A DNA stretch of 64,000 bases from Euonymus europaeus (Eukaryota > Streptophyta > Magnoliopsida > Celastrales > Celastraceae). The translations under genes were made by a program, and so were the position numbers. The notes beneath the pieces are model-generated. The model ran no database searches, had not been told where the DNA came from, and saw only the letters and a program-made list of their open reading frames with translations. The DNA is taken from NCBI GenBank assembly GCA_963580455.1, contig OY756957.1:6329001-6393000 (forward strand). Reading direction: 5' to 3'. Within the stretch, counting starts at the first letter, position 1, and each line of letters begins with the position of its first letter. Shown one piece after another: positions 36,663-48,055 of the stretch.

Positions 36663-37257
36663 AATATTAATCAAAAGTTTTTACCTACCAAGTTAAAATA
36701 TACTGGGCCAATTATCCTTTAAGCAAACCAACTACCAATAACTTTGGTTCCACGTGGCGCACGTTCAACCCATATTACGCAATCCGATGATAACTACCTG
36801 TCAGACTATCTTTGCCTCAGCGTCGAAACCTCTTGGACAGGTTGTTGAGCAAAAAGTGGATGAGTATAACTCGAGCAAACCTCTGCCTCATGCGAAGACA
36901 ACTCCAATTCTAGGTTAGGGTTTCCGATTATTCTCTTTAATCCTCAAATTCAAATCCCACAAGCGACTGATTACTAATCCCTTTTCCTCCCATCATCTCC
37001 GCTTCTTTAACTACCTTTTTATTTTTATTTTCCAAACGTAATCCCGATTTTCCCTATGAATCAATCAGTTCGAATTATTACTTTTTCTTGTAATTTATCA
37101 TAGGTGTTGTTTGTAAATTCCGCGGGGAAATTAGAATTTCTGTTATTGGGATGTAAAAATTTGTTTCCTTTTTCGTTGTCCTTTTTTGTACATAGATTTG
37201 GGTGATTGGGTATTATTGGGTTTTTCTCTTTTGATACTTCTGTTTTGAGTTGGGGCT
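36663..37257. other. Promoter and 5' UTR of the PTPMT1-like gene
   Basis: No separate gene. The last 200-300 bp is pyrimidine-rich, as in plant leaders. I see no convincing TATA box. Confidence 0.4.
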
Positions 37258-40200
37258 ATGTATATTGACGAATTGAAGGCAGGGGAGAGTGATTGTAGGG
37301 AAGATCAGACTATTGTTCATAAGGATGAGGGCTTTAACAGCAGAAGTATCCTTCCCTCCGGTTCGAAAAGGGTGTTGATTGGAGCGGGAGCTCGTGCTCT
37401 GTTTTACCCCACTCTCCTTTACAATGTTGTCAGGAATAAGATGCAGGCTGAATTCCGTTGGTGGGATAGAGTTCATGAGGTATAATTTCATTAGCTGCTT
37501 ATTTGCTTCATTCCATAACTTTTGATACTATTTTGAAATAAAGTTTTATTTTGTGTGGGAATGTTTGAATGCTGCTTGTCATGGATTTCTGTATGATTAA
37601 GCTGGTCGAATTGTTAATTTATTCTTCGTATCTGCAGTTTCCATGTTATTATATGTATTTATGATTTTTTTTTTCTATTTATTTATACAATTTTTGGCAT
37701 GATGCTTAATGCTTGTAGAGTGTTTATCATCCAGTTTAGATATAGCTTGTTATATTCTATGGGATCATCGTGGTCTGTCAAATTTTAACATGTGCCTCAT
37801 GTTATGAGAAAAAGAGATGGATGTCTTATGGATACATATCCCCTGTAGTGTCTAAATGAGGAAAGTTTAAGGTTATTTATATTTTTCTTCTTTTATATGA
37901 GTATGTGATTTTCGTTGTAGGTGTGAACTTTGTTTATTTCAACTATTTCAAGATTGTTTCTTTTTTCTTTCCACTTAGTAAAAAAGAGGCTGGCTTTAGA
38001 CTACTCAACCGTTATTTCAAATTGCTGGGTAAGACAATGAAATTGAACTTAATATAATTATTTAAAATATCTATGAGATAGTTCAATATATATGTATATA
38101 TACATATTTATATTTGTGAAAGTCCAATTTAGAATGGTTAACGGTTACTAAGTTGGCCCCTTGGACAACTGCAATATGAAACACTGTTTTTGTAGTGGTG
38201 GCCAAAATATTTTTTGGTTCTAATATCTTCATTTTCAGTTTTTACTGTTGGGTGCTGTTCCATTCCCTACTGATGTTCCTCGCCTAAAGGAGCTCGATGT
38301 TCATGGAGTTATCACATTGAATGAGCCTTACGAAACATTGGTTCCGACATCACTATATCATGTAAGCAAAGTACTTTGTTTGTGGTTTGCATGTACTTAT
38401 GCTCTCTATGGATGGAATATTTGACTTGTATGCTACATGGCACTAATATGTTGAAGCACCTCCATCCATTCATGTTTTAGGCCTTCCCCCTTCTAGCTTC
38501 CCATATACGGTCGTGTTTTTTTGTTATGTTGAATTTTTTTTATGCGTCCTTTTGCATTAATTTTCTATGCTTTTGGATGCTTTGATGTTATTGGATTTCT
38601 CATTGCCTGTAATAAAATATTTGGCAGGCTCATGGCATTGATCATTTGGTGATCCCTACTAGAGATTACTGCTTTGCACCATCCCTGAGTGATATATGCA
38701 AAGCTGTTGATTTTATTCGCAGTAAGTACTCCCTTCAAATGGTGTTTACTTGTTTTGAAGTTTTCTCAAATGGTAGTAAAAAACAACTACCTTCCATCTA
38801 TATGAGAGTATGTGTGACTTAATGTTTGATTGGAGGGAATCCTGAGATTCACTTAACATACAGATTTATGATGCTTAATATGCCCAGCTGGGTCTCGCTG
38901 ATATTTATAATAAGGCAATAAGTTCGAAATTAGTTTTCTTAAAATTTTTGAAATTAGTGAAACCTGAATATTTGACTGCTTAACAACTTTCGACATTCAA
39001 TATTTGTTTTGCAAATAATGCAAGGTTGTTGTCTCCTACAGCTGAATTTAATAATGGAATGAGATTATTAATTATTTTGGACAGTCCTTTTTTTTTCGTG
39101 AAATATTTATGAAAAGTAAATAGCATAAGATTTGCATCATTCATTTTTCAGTAAATTAAGAACAGATGATAGGGTAAAATTTTCTTGTTGGAGGCTCAAA
39201 TGCTGTTCTAAAAACTTTCTTTCGGTGAAATGGAATCAACTTTTGGGGGGTTTCCATTGCTAAGGTGCTATGAAAACAATTATGTTGTGTTTTGGGCCTA
39301 TCCTTATATTTTTAATTGTAGCATTTTACCTCCTCGAGAATTTCTGACGTCTGTATTCGTTAATATTTTGAATGATAATAGTATTGGTACTTGAAAATAA
39401 ATCCATTGATATCGAATTAAATAAAATTTAGTTACATCTGTCATGAAAGCAAATTTGTTTCACATAGCTTTTCTGCTGTCTTATATGAAGGAAAGTTCTG
39501 TCTACTTTTTCCTATTCTGAATTTTATTCAATTTTTGAATATATATCTGATGTCCATGGTTGCTCTTGTTGTCATCTGAAGAAAATGAATTATCAGGGAA
39601 ATCGACTTACGTCCATTGTAAAGCTGGTCGGGGGCGCAGTACAACTATTGTCCTGTGTTATCTGGTCAGTGCTCGGAAAAGAAAACGAGGGAACAAAATA
39701 AATTAGTCAGTTACTCATTTCATTTTATTTTTGGAAGATTATCTTTGTTTTCTGAGATCTTTTTCTTCTTCTCTATATATAGGTCCAACACAGGCAAATG
39801 ACTCCTGAGGATGCATATCAGTATGTGAGGTCGATACGACCGAGGGTGCTTTTGGCATCATCCCAGTGGCAGGTATTTTCAGGCGAGGCTTTGCACTTTT
39901 CTGGGATGTATTATAACTGTTGTCTGGTTCATCAACTTAATGATATTGCTTTTCATTGCTATATTCTGTCGACTATGTCATAGATGGTGATTCGCAGTTG
40001 CCATAACATGTTAATGAAGATAATATATGTGCCATAGGAGCTTCCACACATCATCCTTGATGTTTTACCTCTAACTTTCTCTGGAACTTACCCACCGAAA
40101 AATAATCTGTTTTTGTTAACTTCTAATTAGCCCATATTATTTTTGAAGATTGGCCCATTTAGCTGGTCTTAACCATGGTTTTGAAAACCGGACCGGCTGG

Positions 40201-41324
40201 TTAGATCGGTTCAACAGGTGATTGGTCTTATTTCTGGCCCGGTCTACTACATATAAAGAACTGATCATTTTCTTGGGAACTGGCCGGTTCTCGGTTGAAT
40301 CGGCCGATCCAATTGAGCTGGACCGGTTAAATTTAAACCGAAAAATATGTTTTTGACAAGTTTTGAACTCATGACCTCTCTTTGTAAAAAGGATAACTCT
40401 TATGACTAAGCCATGAGACATTTCACGACTCAATGAGGATGTTTATTAACTATATTACATTATTTCTAGAGTGTTCTGTGTCTATACACATTATAATAAG
40501 ATAATAAAAATATTTTTACACATTTACTTATTTTGTACATTATAATAAATATGTATTTAATTATTTTTACATGTACTTTTTTTTTGATAAAAGTTTTTAC
40601 TTGTACTTGTTGTATTTTCTTCTACATGTTTCATTGTATTTTTCACTACTAGTTATTTATTATTTATTTATTTTATCATTTTATATATTACATTTTTTTT
40701 TTACTTTGTGAAGACTTAAAAACTTTTGTGAATTTTTCAATAGAGATATATTATTATTGATGTATTTCTACATATTATGAGTATAATAATGTATTACGTT
40801 GAACTCGGTTTAAACCCCGGTTGACCAATGAATCATGACCAGTCCGGTTTTCAAAACCTTGGTCTTGACCAGTTTAGTGTCTTTATAAGCAATGGTAATT
40901 ATACCTCAGCTGCTGTAATTGGCTGCAATTTCAGGCTGTTCAGGAATATTACCATCTTAAGGTGAAGATTGGATGTCTGGGCAGCACAATATCTGATATA
41001 ATCCTGAAAACCCCACCGGCAGCATCTTCGCAGGATATTGTTGCATTTGATGATGGTTCTGTTGTCATTATAACAGAAGCAGATCTTGATGGTTATAAAC
41101 CATGCATGGGATCAGGTGTCATGGGAAGCAAGATATGGACGGACTTGAGTGTGATTTACCGTGTTAGAGTTGTTGGTAAGGCAGCCATTACTGGGATCTC
41201 CTGCCTTTGGCTTCGCTGCAGCACCCACCCAAAGGTTTCCCAGGGAAAGCTAGATACAGATACCAGCTGCTCAGTGAGTGCAGATCGCCTTGGAGGTATT
41301 AGTGTGAACATCCATGTATACTGA
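37258..41324 (+). CDS. PTPMT1: PTPMT1-like dual-specificity phosphatase (phosphatidylglycerophosphate phosphatase family)
   Basis: This resembles Arabidopsis PTPMT1 (At2g35680) and PTPMT2. The family removes phosphate from phosphatidylglycerophosphate, on the route to phosphatidylglycerol and cardiolipin, and can act on phosphoinositides. Six exons: 37258-37479, 38239-38361, 38628-38721, 39582-39664, 39783-39872 and 40935-41324. Joined in phase they give 333 residues, close to the Arabidopsis length. The phosphatase signature HCKAGRGRS is intact, with nucleophile Cys159 and Arg165. The probable general acid is Asp128 in PTRDYCF. A hydrophobic patch (ARALFYPTLLYNVV) near residue 50 may anchor it to a membrane. 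The C-terminal 130 residues after SSQWQ are the plant-specific extension, ending in IHVY. Intron 5 carries a TIR element. The gene converges on the thioesterase gene 549 bp away. Confidence 0.93.
40163..40872. mobile_element. TIR element inside intron 5 of the PTPMT1-like gene
   Basis: The left end AACCATGGTTTTGAAAACCG (40171) and right end CGGTTTTCAAAACCTTGGTC (ending 40864) are inverted repeats matching at about 21 of 24 positions, with weaker pairing extending outward (CTGGTC..GACCAG). The ends then carry GGACCGGCTGG-type words. This is a widespread plant non-autonomous repeat type. It makes up about two thirds of the intron and lies well away from both splice sites. Confidence 0.75.
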
Positions 41325-41872
41325 GAAGGCAAATAATTACTTCGAAGGTGCCTGGCAAGTTTTTCCCTCACCTTGCTTTTATCTTTGTATCAAATAATGT
41401 TGTAGCTGGCAGAACTAAAAGCTCTTTTCATTCAATCATTTGCTAATGATGTTTTCTATCTTGAATGTCAATGGAAGAAATGTAAGTTTTATCTGCCAAA
41501 CATTGATGTATTCCGTGGGAGTATCCCATAGAATTGTTTCGTACTTGGAATTTGCTGCTGTCATGCAATTAGAATACAGTACAATACCTGAATGTGGTGG
41601 ACAGGATTTTACTAAGCAAATTACATAGAACGACCGAGAAATTTTTACCCCAAGCAATGAAAACAGAGTAATACCGGGGTAATTACTGGACAGATAGAAC
41701 AAGAAGCTAATATTGCAAATAATGTTATAATGATTCAAGTGAAAAATTGTCATTCAGGTTTTAATCATCGCACTATAAAAACTCAAATTTTTGTGGAAAA
41801 AGCAGCAGCAGCAGCAGCAGAACATTCTTCACTAGGTATGTATTAAGGGCAAAGCCGATGATGTATTGCATC
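41325..41872. other. Convergent 3' UTR zone with an AGC repeat
   Basis: Region between two convergent genes. It holds an (AGC) repeat of about 20 bp at 41801-41820, inside the probable 3' UTR of the thioesterase gene. No other gene. Confidence 0.6.
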
Positions 41873-44800
41873 CTAATCTAAATCATCGCTTGCAAGCCCA
41901 AGAAGCTCCCCCATGAAGCTCTCGACCGATGAGGGTAACCTATAAGACGATGATCCGTCAAGTATGCTCTCTGTTGATGTACTGTGAGTGAACTGCTTCT
42001 GGTTTTGGGTCCCTGTGCGAGGAAGTCCACGCAGTCTAGTTTTACTCCCCCTCTGTATGCTTGCTCTCTGTGCAAATGCCTTGTCCACCAAGTATGGCAC
42101 AACATATTTTTTCATATCACTTTTAGATATTCCAAGATGACCCCCTGATACATTATAGTAGTGGACCTTTCCGGCCTCATCTAGGGTTTTAAGACCAATC
42201 CAGTCCTCCTTGTAAAGCTTTGTCTGCAGAATCGAAAATAACGATCAGATATCAGAACATAAAAAAAGGAAAGAAAGGTGAAGGGACAGAAAACTTTATA
42301 CTGTGCATGAAATTTATATTATAACATTGAAAATAAAGCTAATACCTCTTGTGGAGGCAACACAGGATCAAATGACCCATCCGGATAATATCCAAACCAG
42401 GATGTTTCTCTAGGTATCAAAACATTGTCCTGCTCAAACTGTTTTAAATATGAAAATAAAAGGATGAACACTCTACTACAGTTTTAAAAAGGTGACATGG
42501 GAATTTTATACATGTAAACGCATATCGAGTGATATGATGATAGGAAATAAAATCTAGCTCACCATTATAAGCACAAAGTTCTGCAAGCTAGTGAAGCGCT
42601 CCTTGTATGTGGAGTTTCGCTGATCAGGGAGTTCATTATTAAGCAGTGGAAGAAACTTGCACTTTTCCATATAGTTCGAGAGATCCTGGAAGTTCAAAAG
42701 TAAATTGTGGCTTTCATATTAAAAAATTACAGGGGTTTAACCAAAAAATTATCACAGATGTATGAATAAATGAAAATGGTCATTAATTCCCGGATCAAAA
42801 TATGATATAGATCGAGAGAATGGCAGAAGCAGAAACTTTAATTGAAGCTACTTACAAGATAAACATCATGAAATGAAACTTGTGCTTTTTGTATGAGTTT
42901 GTAGTCATTTAAGAACTTAATATACAAAACCAAGTTAGGGACTCACCTTCGGTAGTTTGAGATAGCCGCTAGGAGCCAGGTGATTCTGCAAATTCACATG
43001 AATGTTTTTTCATTTCTTACAGTTATCAAGAGAATAATAATATTGGAAAGCAAATAAACAATAAGGGAAACTGGTCCAATTCAAATTACAGATGGAAGTG
43101 TCTTCAAGACTAAGATTGAAGAAAGCTCAGGGACTGATGCATACTTGGATATATTCCGTATAAATCTCTGACTTAATTAGGGTGTCTGCTATTATGCACA
43201 AAATGCCAGACTGCAAAAAGAAAATAACAGGTAAGAGCATTGAGTGAAGCTCAAGTCAAGGAAAGAAAATGGTTAATAGCATTCCATTCCGGTGAAATTG
43301 TTATAGTAAGAAAATCAAATTAGTTGAAGAAATTTCAGGTTCTAGGCTTCTAGTCACATCTGTCCTTGCAAAATCTCCTCTACAATAAAGCAAAATGGAA
43401 GTGCCAATCGTCTTCCATCAAAGAAATAAATATATTTTTCAAGATCAAAATCATGCCACTACTGATAAAAGAACCACGGGATTAAAGGATATCTCAAGCA
43501 TGTGATTTTCCATTGTTAGATGTAAGTCCTTAACTTATTTATCCTATACCCAAAAGAAATGCAAATATAGATGGAGGTTAAATTATTACTTACTCCACAT
43601 AGAGGAACAGAAGCAGTACCAGCGTGAGGTCCTGCTAAAGAGATAAAATTTTTAACCTGTTTCATTGATTCAAAGGAAGAAAATTACAGATTTTCTTCGC
43701 TTCATATAAATAAGAACATAGAAAACTGTCAGAAAGCCAAAAATTTAAGGCACTGGAACCAATGTGATGATAAAAGAAAACTGATCAATGAAAAGATTTC
43801 TGAATCTAATTTGACGCACACCAACTGAAATTATAGACAATATACCGGTCTTCGCTAATGATCAAGGATATAGAGCATAATGAAAGAAAAGAATGATGTA
43901 CAAAAAAAAAAGAAAAAAAGAAGAAGATACATACGCAAAACCATGTAATCTAAGTGTCAAAAGAAGATCAAAACAATTCTAAATCTCTTGTATTCGGTTA
44001 ACTGTAGATATCGGAATGGCTCAACAGAATGTATTTGGTAACTTAATTTAATTGAGATATGCAGACATTTATAATGGAATACAAATTCATGAAGATCTCT
44101 TTATGTAAAAATTCCCTTTCCCATTATAAGCTGTCTTTTCTTTTATTAAAGTTTAGAATGAGGATTGAGATGAAGCATCCTTATCTTTAGTTGTATTTTG
44201 GGACTGTTAAAAAGGCAATATTTTAATCGAAGCTCTACATATATTACTTGAATTTAAATGATCATTTCCCCTATGCTCCTTTCTCCTGTCTTTTTCTCCT
44301 TTCTTGTAGCTAGATGCTGCATGCCTGCATACGATAAAAAAATTTCATCTAGAAACGACTAATAGCAGGATAAACTTCAAATGCTGCTTTACCTTTGCCT
44401 ACTACATTTTACCCACTTTTGTGATTACAACTTGTTCATATAGATCTGGCATACTTAGGCCTTGAAGTACTGTTTTCTTCTTTTAATAAAATTTCTTTTA
44501 AATTTCAGAAAAAAGAAAAAAAAAAGAATGATCAAGCATTTAACAGAAGAGCAACTCCGAAGTTCATGAAAAGTAATAAAAGTTCACAAGTTAGACTTAC
44601 AGGGGGCCCACCGTCGCAGAACTCTACAACACCACGACCTATCAAGTTCCCCTGTTAAAGAGCAGAAAATGAAGGATTTCAAACATTTCACTCCTTGAAG
44701 CATGGCCAAATTCTCATAAATAAGTAATTCATAAGCAGCAAGAAATAAACAAAAATGCTAACATATTTCATAATAATCACTATACATGCCTATCGATTCT

Positions 44801-47040
44801 CTGCCATTCCAGAATGAAGGTTGGTTCTTTCCATAAAATTAAAGTAGTAATCGATAACCAATGAATGTAATTTCTGAGACAAATATTAGTGGAATTCTGG
44901 TCTCTAATGTGTTTGTAACATCCTCCCAGGTTATGATGCACTCGATATCACCTTTAACAATGCCTATAATGAGTAATGAGATGTGCAGCATATCATGAAT
45001 AGGTCCATAAGTTTTTTCCCGATGGAAAAAATTTAAGATTCCCCAGTCTACTTCTTTATGCCTCACTTAGTAGGTAAGATGCAGAGAAGGGATTGCCAGG
45101 AGAGGCATAAGAGTAATAGGGGAAGAGTAGAAGCTCCTCATTCAGGTCTTCGTTTGGTAAAGAGCGAAGAATAAGAATCAAATGAAGGTTGTATTTTAAG
45201 AAAAAAATTATAGGCGAAAGGCCAAAAAGTGTGCAGCAGAGGAATGATCACATAGACCTAATCGGTAAATAGAAATTGGAGTAACTAATTCTTCCAATAA
45301 AAGACTGTTGAGCATAAGTCACCAAAATCATCCTTTTTAGCTGTGCTAAATTCTACAAAGACAAATAATTAAAATTATATCGAGCCATGAAGTCATTGAC
45401 TAATTAAGGGAAAAAAAAAATCAGAAGTACACAGCATAACAAAATGTGCCTCTTTGTAAATCACCTGGGAGAGACCAACTAAGTTGTAACCCTCTTTCAG
45501 TTCTTTCATTTGCTTCACCTGAATATATGATGATGAGATGTCAAATGGAGGCCAAACTTTGTAAACAATGATAACGAAACTTATAGCATTACCCCGCGTG
45601 GTCATCTACCTTGTCACAAACAACTTGTGTCTGCAAACAAGAAACACATCTCAAAACATACCAAAACAGCCATAAAAAAATTGTATTCAAAATTCAGGTG
45701 GTTGTAGTTGTAAATATAGTTTTACCTGTTCCATGAGAGGCATAAACCAGGAATCCCATGTTCCATCTCCAACTTCTCTGAAGAAGGAAAAAAACATCAT
45801 CAAAGGAAACTCACCATAGTGTCTGTAAAGTCTACTAAACCCGCTATATTGATTTCTTTAAGGAAGTTGCAATAATCTAACCATTATGACCTACATTTTA
45901 GCAAAAATTTAAGGATTCATCCATAACATGCATCAGGGTATGCCAATCATCTTGAGAACAGCATCATTGACCATATATACTGATTTCGGCTCACATTGGA
46001 TTAACATGACACTTCTGTAAGAGTTACACAAGGAGTTCTACTGAAATAAATTACGAAAACAGAAAAGCATACATGCAGTATCCCGTAGAACCAGAAAAGC
46101 TGGTCAATAGATCAGTGAAGTGTTTCACTCCTCGATGGGAACATTGATCTCCAATACCTGCCAACAGAAAGCATTAGTAATTACTAGTTTACTACAACAT
46201 GCTCAATGTTAAGAAGACTATGCACGATAAACATTTTAGATTTGGAAAATAGTTAACAATTTGTAAAACAAAACATAAAAAAATTTGAAAATGATTCTTA
46301 TCCTCAATGGGGAAAAAAGAAGAACCAGAGGACCTTGTGAGACTAATTAATGAAATATCTGGATGCCAATAAAGTAGCCAAATAGACGGGCTTCCAAAGG
46401 AACAATGAACAATAAAAAATACAATGAGAAACTGAATGATTTCCACAACATATTAGCCAACTTGGTAGCCAAATAAACTCTAGATCAGGCATCCTTAAAC
46501 AAGAATTAAGAAATACAGGCAAATCCAGAGAAATAAATGAACACGGTCACTTGTCTGACAAACCAATAAACTACTTAATTAGGCATCTATTTTTCTCTGT
46601 CCCTCATATCAAGATACAGCTTTCAATCTGGAAATCTGGTTACTCTACAATCAACAATTTGCACCTTTTTTTTTTTTTGCGACACTTGAAATCTCTAATT
46701 TATTCGTATTTTTTTTTTCAGTAACAGCTCCACTTATTCTGATGCCATAACAAAGTAAAAAAAAAGTGCAAGAATAGCCTATCTTTGGGGGAAAAAAAAA
46801 TACAGCACAAAATAACTACTTCCATCACGATTACCCCCACAAATAGCTAAAACCCAGAAAGGAAAAAAAACATTAAAGCGACAATGCATGCTCCAATATT
46901 GACATGGATGAAAACACCAAAAACTGTAAACAGATGACAGAAGATAAGAAATTACCATGGATGACAATGAAGGGTATGGAATAGGAAACAGGGAGGACTG
47001 TTAATAAGATAAAGGAAACAACTTGGCAATAATAAGCCAT
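41873..47040 (-). CDS. PPT1-like: Palmitoyl-protein thioesterase (PPT1 family)
   Basis: This enzyme removes fatty acyl groups from cysteines of proteins in the lysosome or vacuole and secretory path. Twelve exons: 47040-46956, 46157-46073, 45777-45726, 45630-45610, 45518-45465, 44651-44601, 43656-43594, 43210-43145, 42985-42947, 42685-42563, 42438-42346 and 42223-41873. All have GT/AG ends and the phase holds, giving 360 residues. Exon 4 has only 21 bp. Residues 1-21 form a signal peptide (FILLTVLPVSYS) before IPFIVIHGIGDQCS. The catalytic triad is intact: Ser98 in GLSQG (split by an intron), Asp217 in FEQDNVLIP and His273 in SGGHLGIS. Other family blocks are EVGDGTWDSWFMPL and RETSWFGYYPDG. 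After the usual end (MKKYVVPYL) about 69 further residues follow, basic then Ser-rich. Confidence 0.93.
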
Positions 47041-47378
47041 AAATGAAGTAGAGGGTTTTAGTCAGTGTGTAATAATCTTGCGAGAAAAGTGGTCTCCAAG
47101 AACTTTTGAAGGAAAGGAAGCGAAGGCTGTGGTTGAAGCTTCCAAGTGCGGTAGTTAGTGTTCCGCGATTGGCGAAGAAGAAGCTCAAAACACGGCGGCG
47201 ATCGGATGAGTCACCGCCCCTGCAATTATGGAAGCATTTATTTCCCAATCAAACCATAAATTGCAAAAAATTTGCCTTTTTCAAGTCGCCCAATTAATGG
47301 TCTGATAGATCTCACTCTCACGTTTCAACTTGGCCGGCCCTCACTGACTATCGTGTCATTGAGTTGCGTAGGTTGGCA
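47041..47378. other. 5' UTR and promoter of the thioesterase gene
   Basis: Minus-strand leader and proximal promoter. No separate gene; the frames seen here are short and unsupported. Confidence 0.45.
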
Positions 47379-47677
47379 AGAGCAACTCCAATGGTTGAAG
47401 CGTTAAATTTTTTAACATGGTCCCACTTCTATTACAGTACAACACAATTTTTAATATAGTCAAATTAATAAAACACATATTTCAATACATTTTTTTTCAA
47501 TTTTCATTCACACACTCTAAATATCAAGCATTAACACCATTTCTCTCATACTTTTCTTCCATATTTCACATTTTTCTATAATTTTACACTTTTTTCAATA
47601 CAATTTTTTCAAATCACTCTCTCTATACACTCCAAAATTTCCAGCTTCATTTTCAATACTCCCATTGGAGTTGCTCT
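47379..47677. mobile_element. MITE with 16-bp inverted ends upstream of the thioesterase gene
   Basis: AGAGCAACTCCAATGG at 47379 and its exact inverse CCATTGGAGTTGCTCT ending at 47677 bound 299 bp of non-coding, AT-rich DNA. One end of the same family stands alone at 20339. No clean TSD was seen. It lies about 340 bp upstream of the thioesterase start codon. Confidence 0.8.
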
Positions 47678-47863
47678 AAGCAGTATTTTATGTGTCGGCA
47701 TTTATTTCTGACACATGACTGGGCCTCCTCTTGGGCTTTGAACTGGGCCTCGTTCTTCACGTAAACGTAAGGCATTGATTAAAGAAAGAATCTAATTATC
47801 CAACTTTGATAAATTGATGAATCTTGGTTTGTTATATATGCCATACATAGCAAGAAATCAGGA

Positions 47864-48048
47864 TATTGAGTGTGAAAGGTTTCTGTAATTCTCATTAATG
47901 AAGAAGAACAAGTACATGACTATAAATAGTAAAGTGAAGACGTGCATACACTGTAACTATAACATTATTGTGTAACTAACTATTCTCACTCAACCATTAA
48001 ACGATTGACACGTTTAGTGTCTAACAAACCATCATTAATTCAGTAATA
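47864..48048 (-). repeat. 3' LTR of the older Copia element
   Basis: 185-bp direct repeat paired with 52246-52430. About six differences by eye, for example GTGCATACACTG here against GTGTATACATTG in the other copy. Confidence 0.92.
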
Positions 48049-48055
48049 GGTCCCC

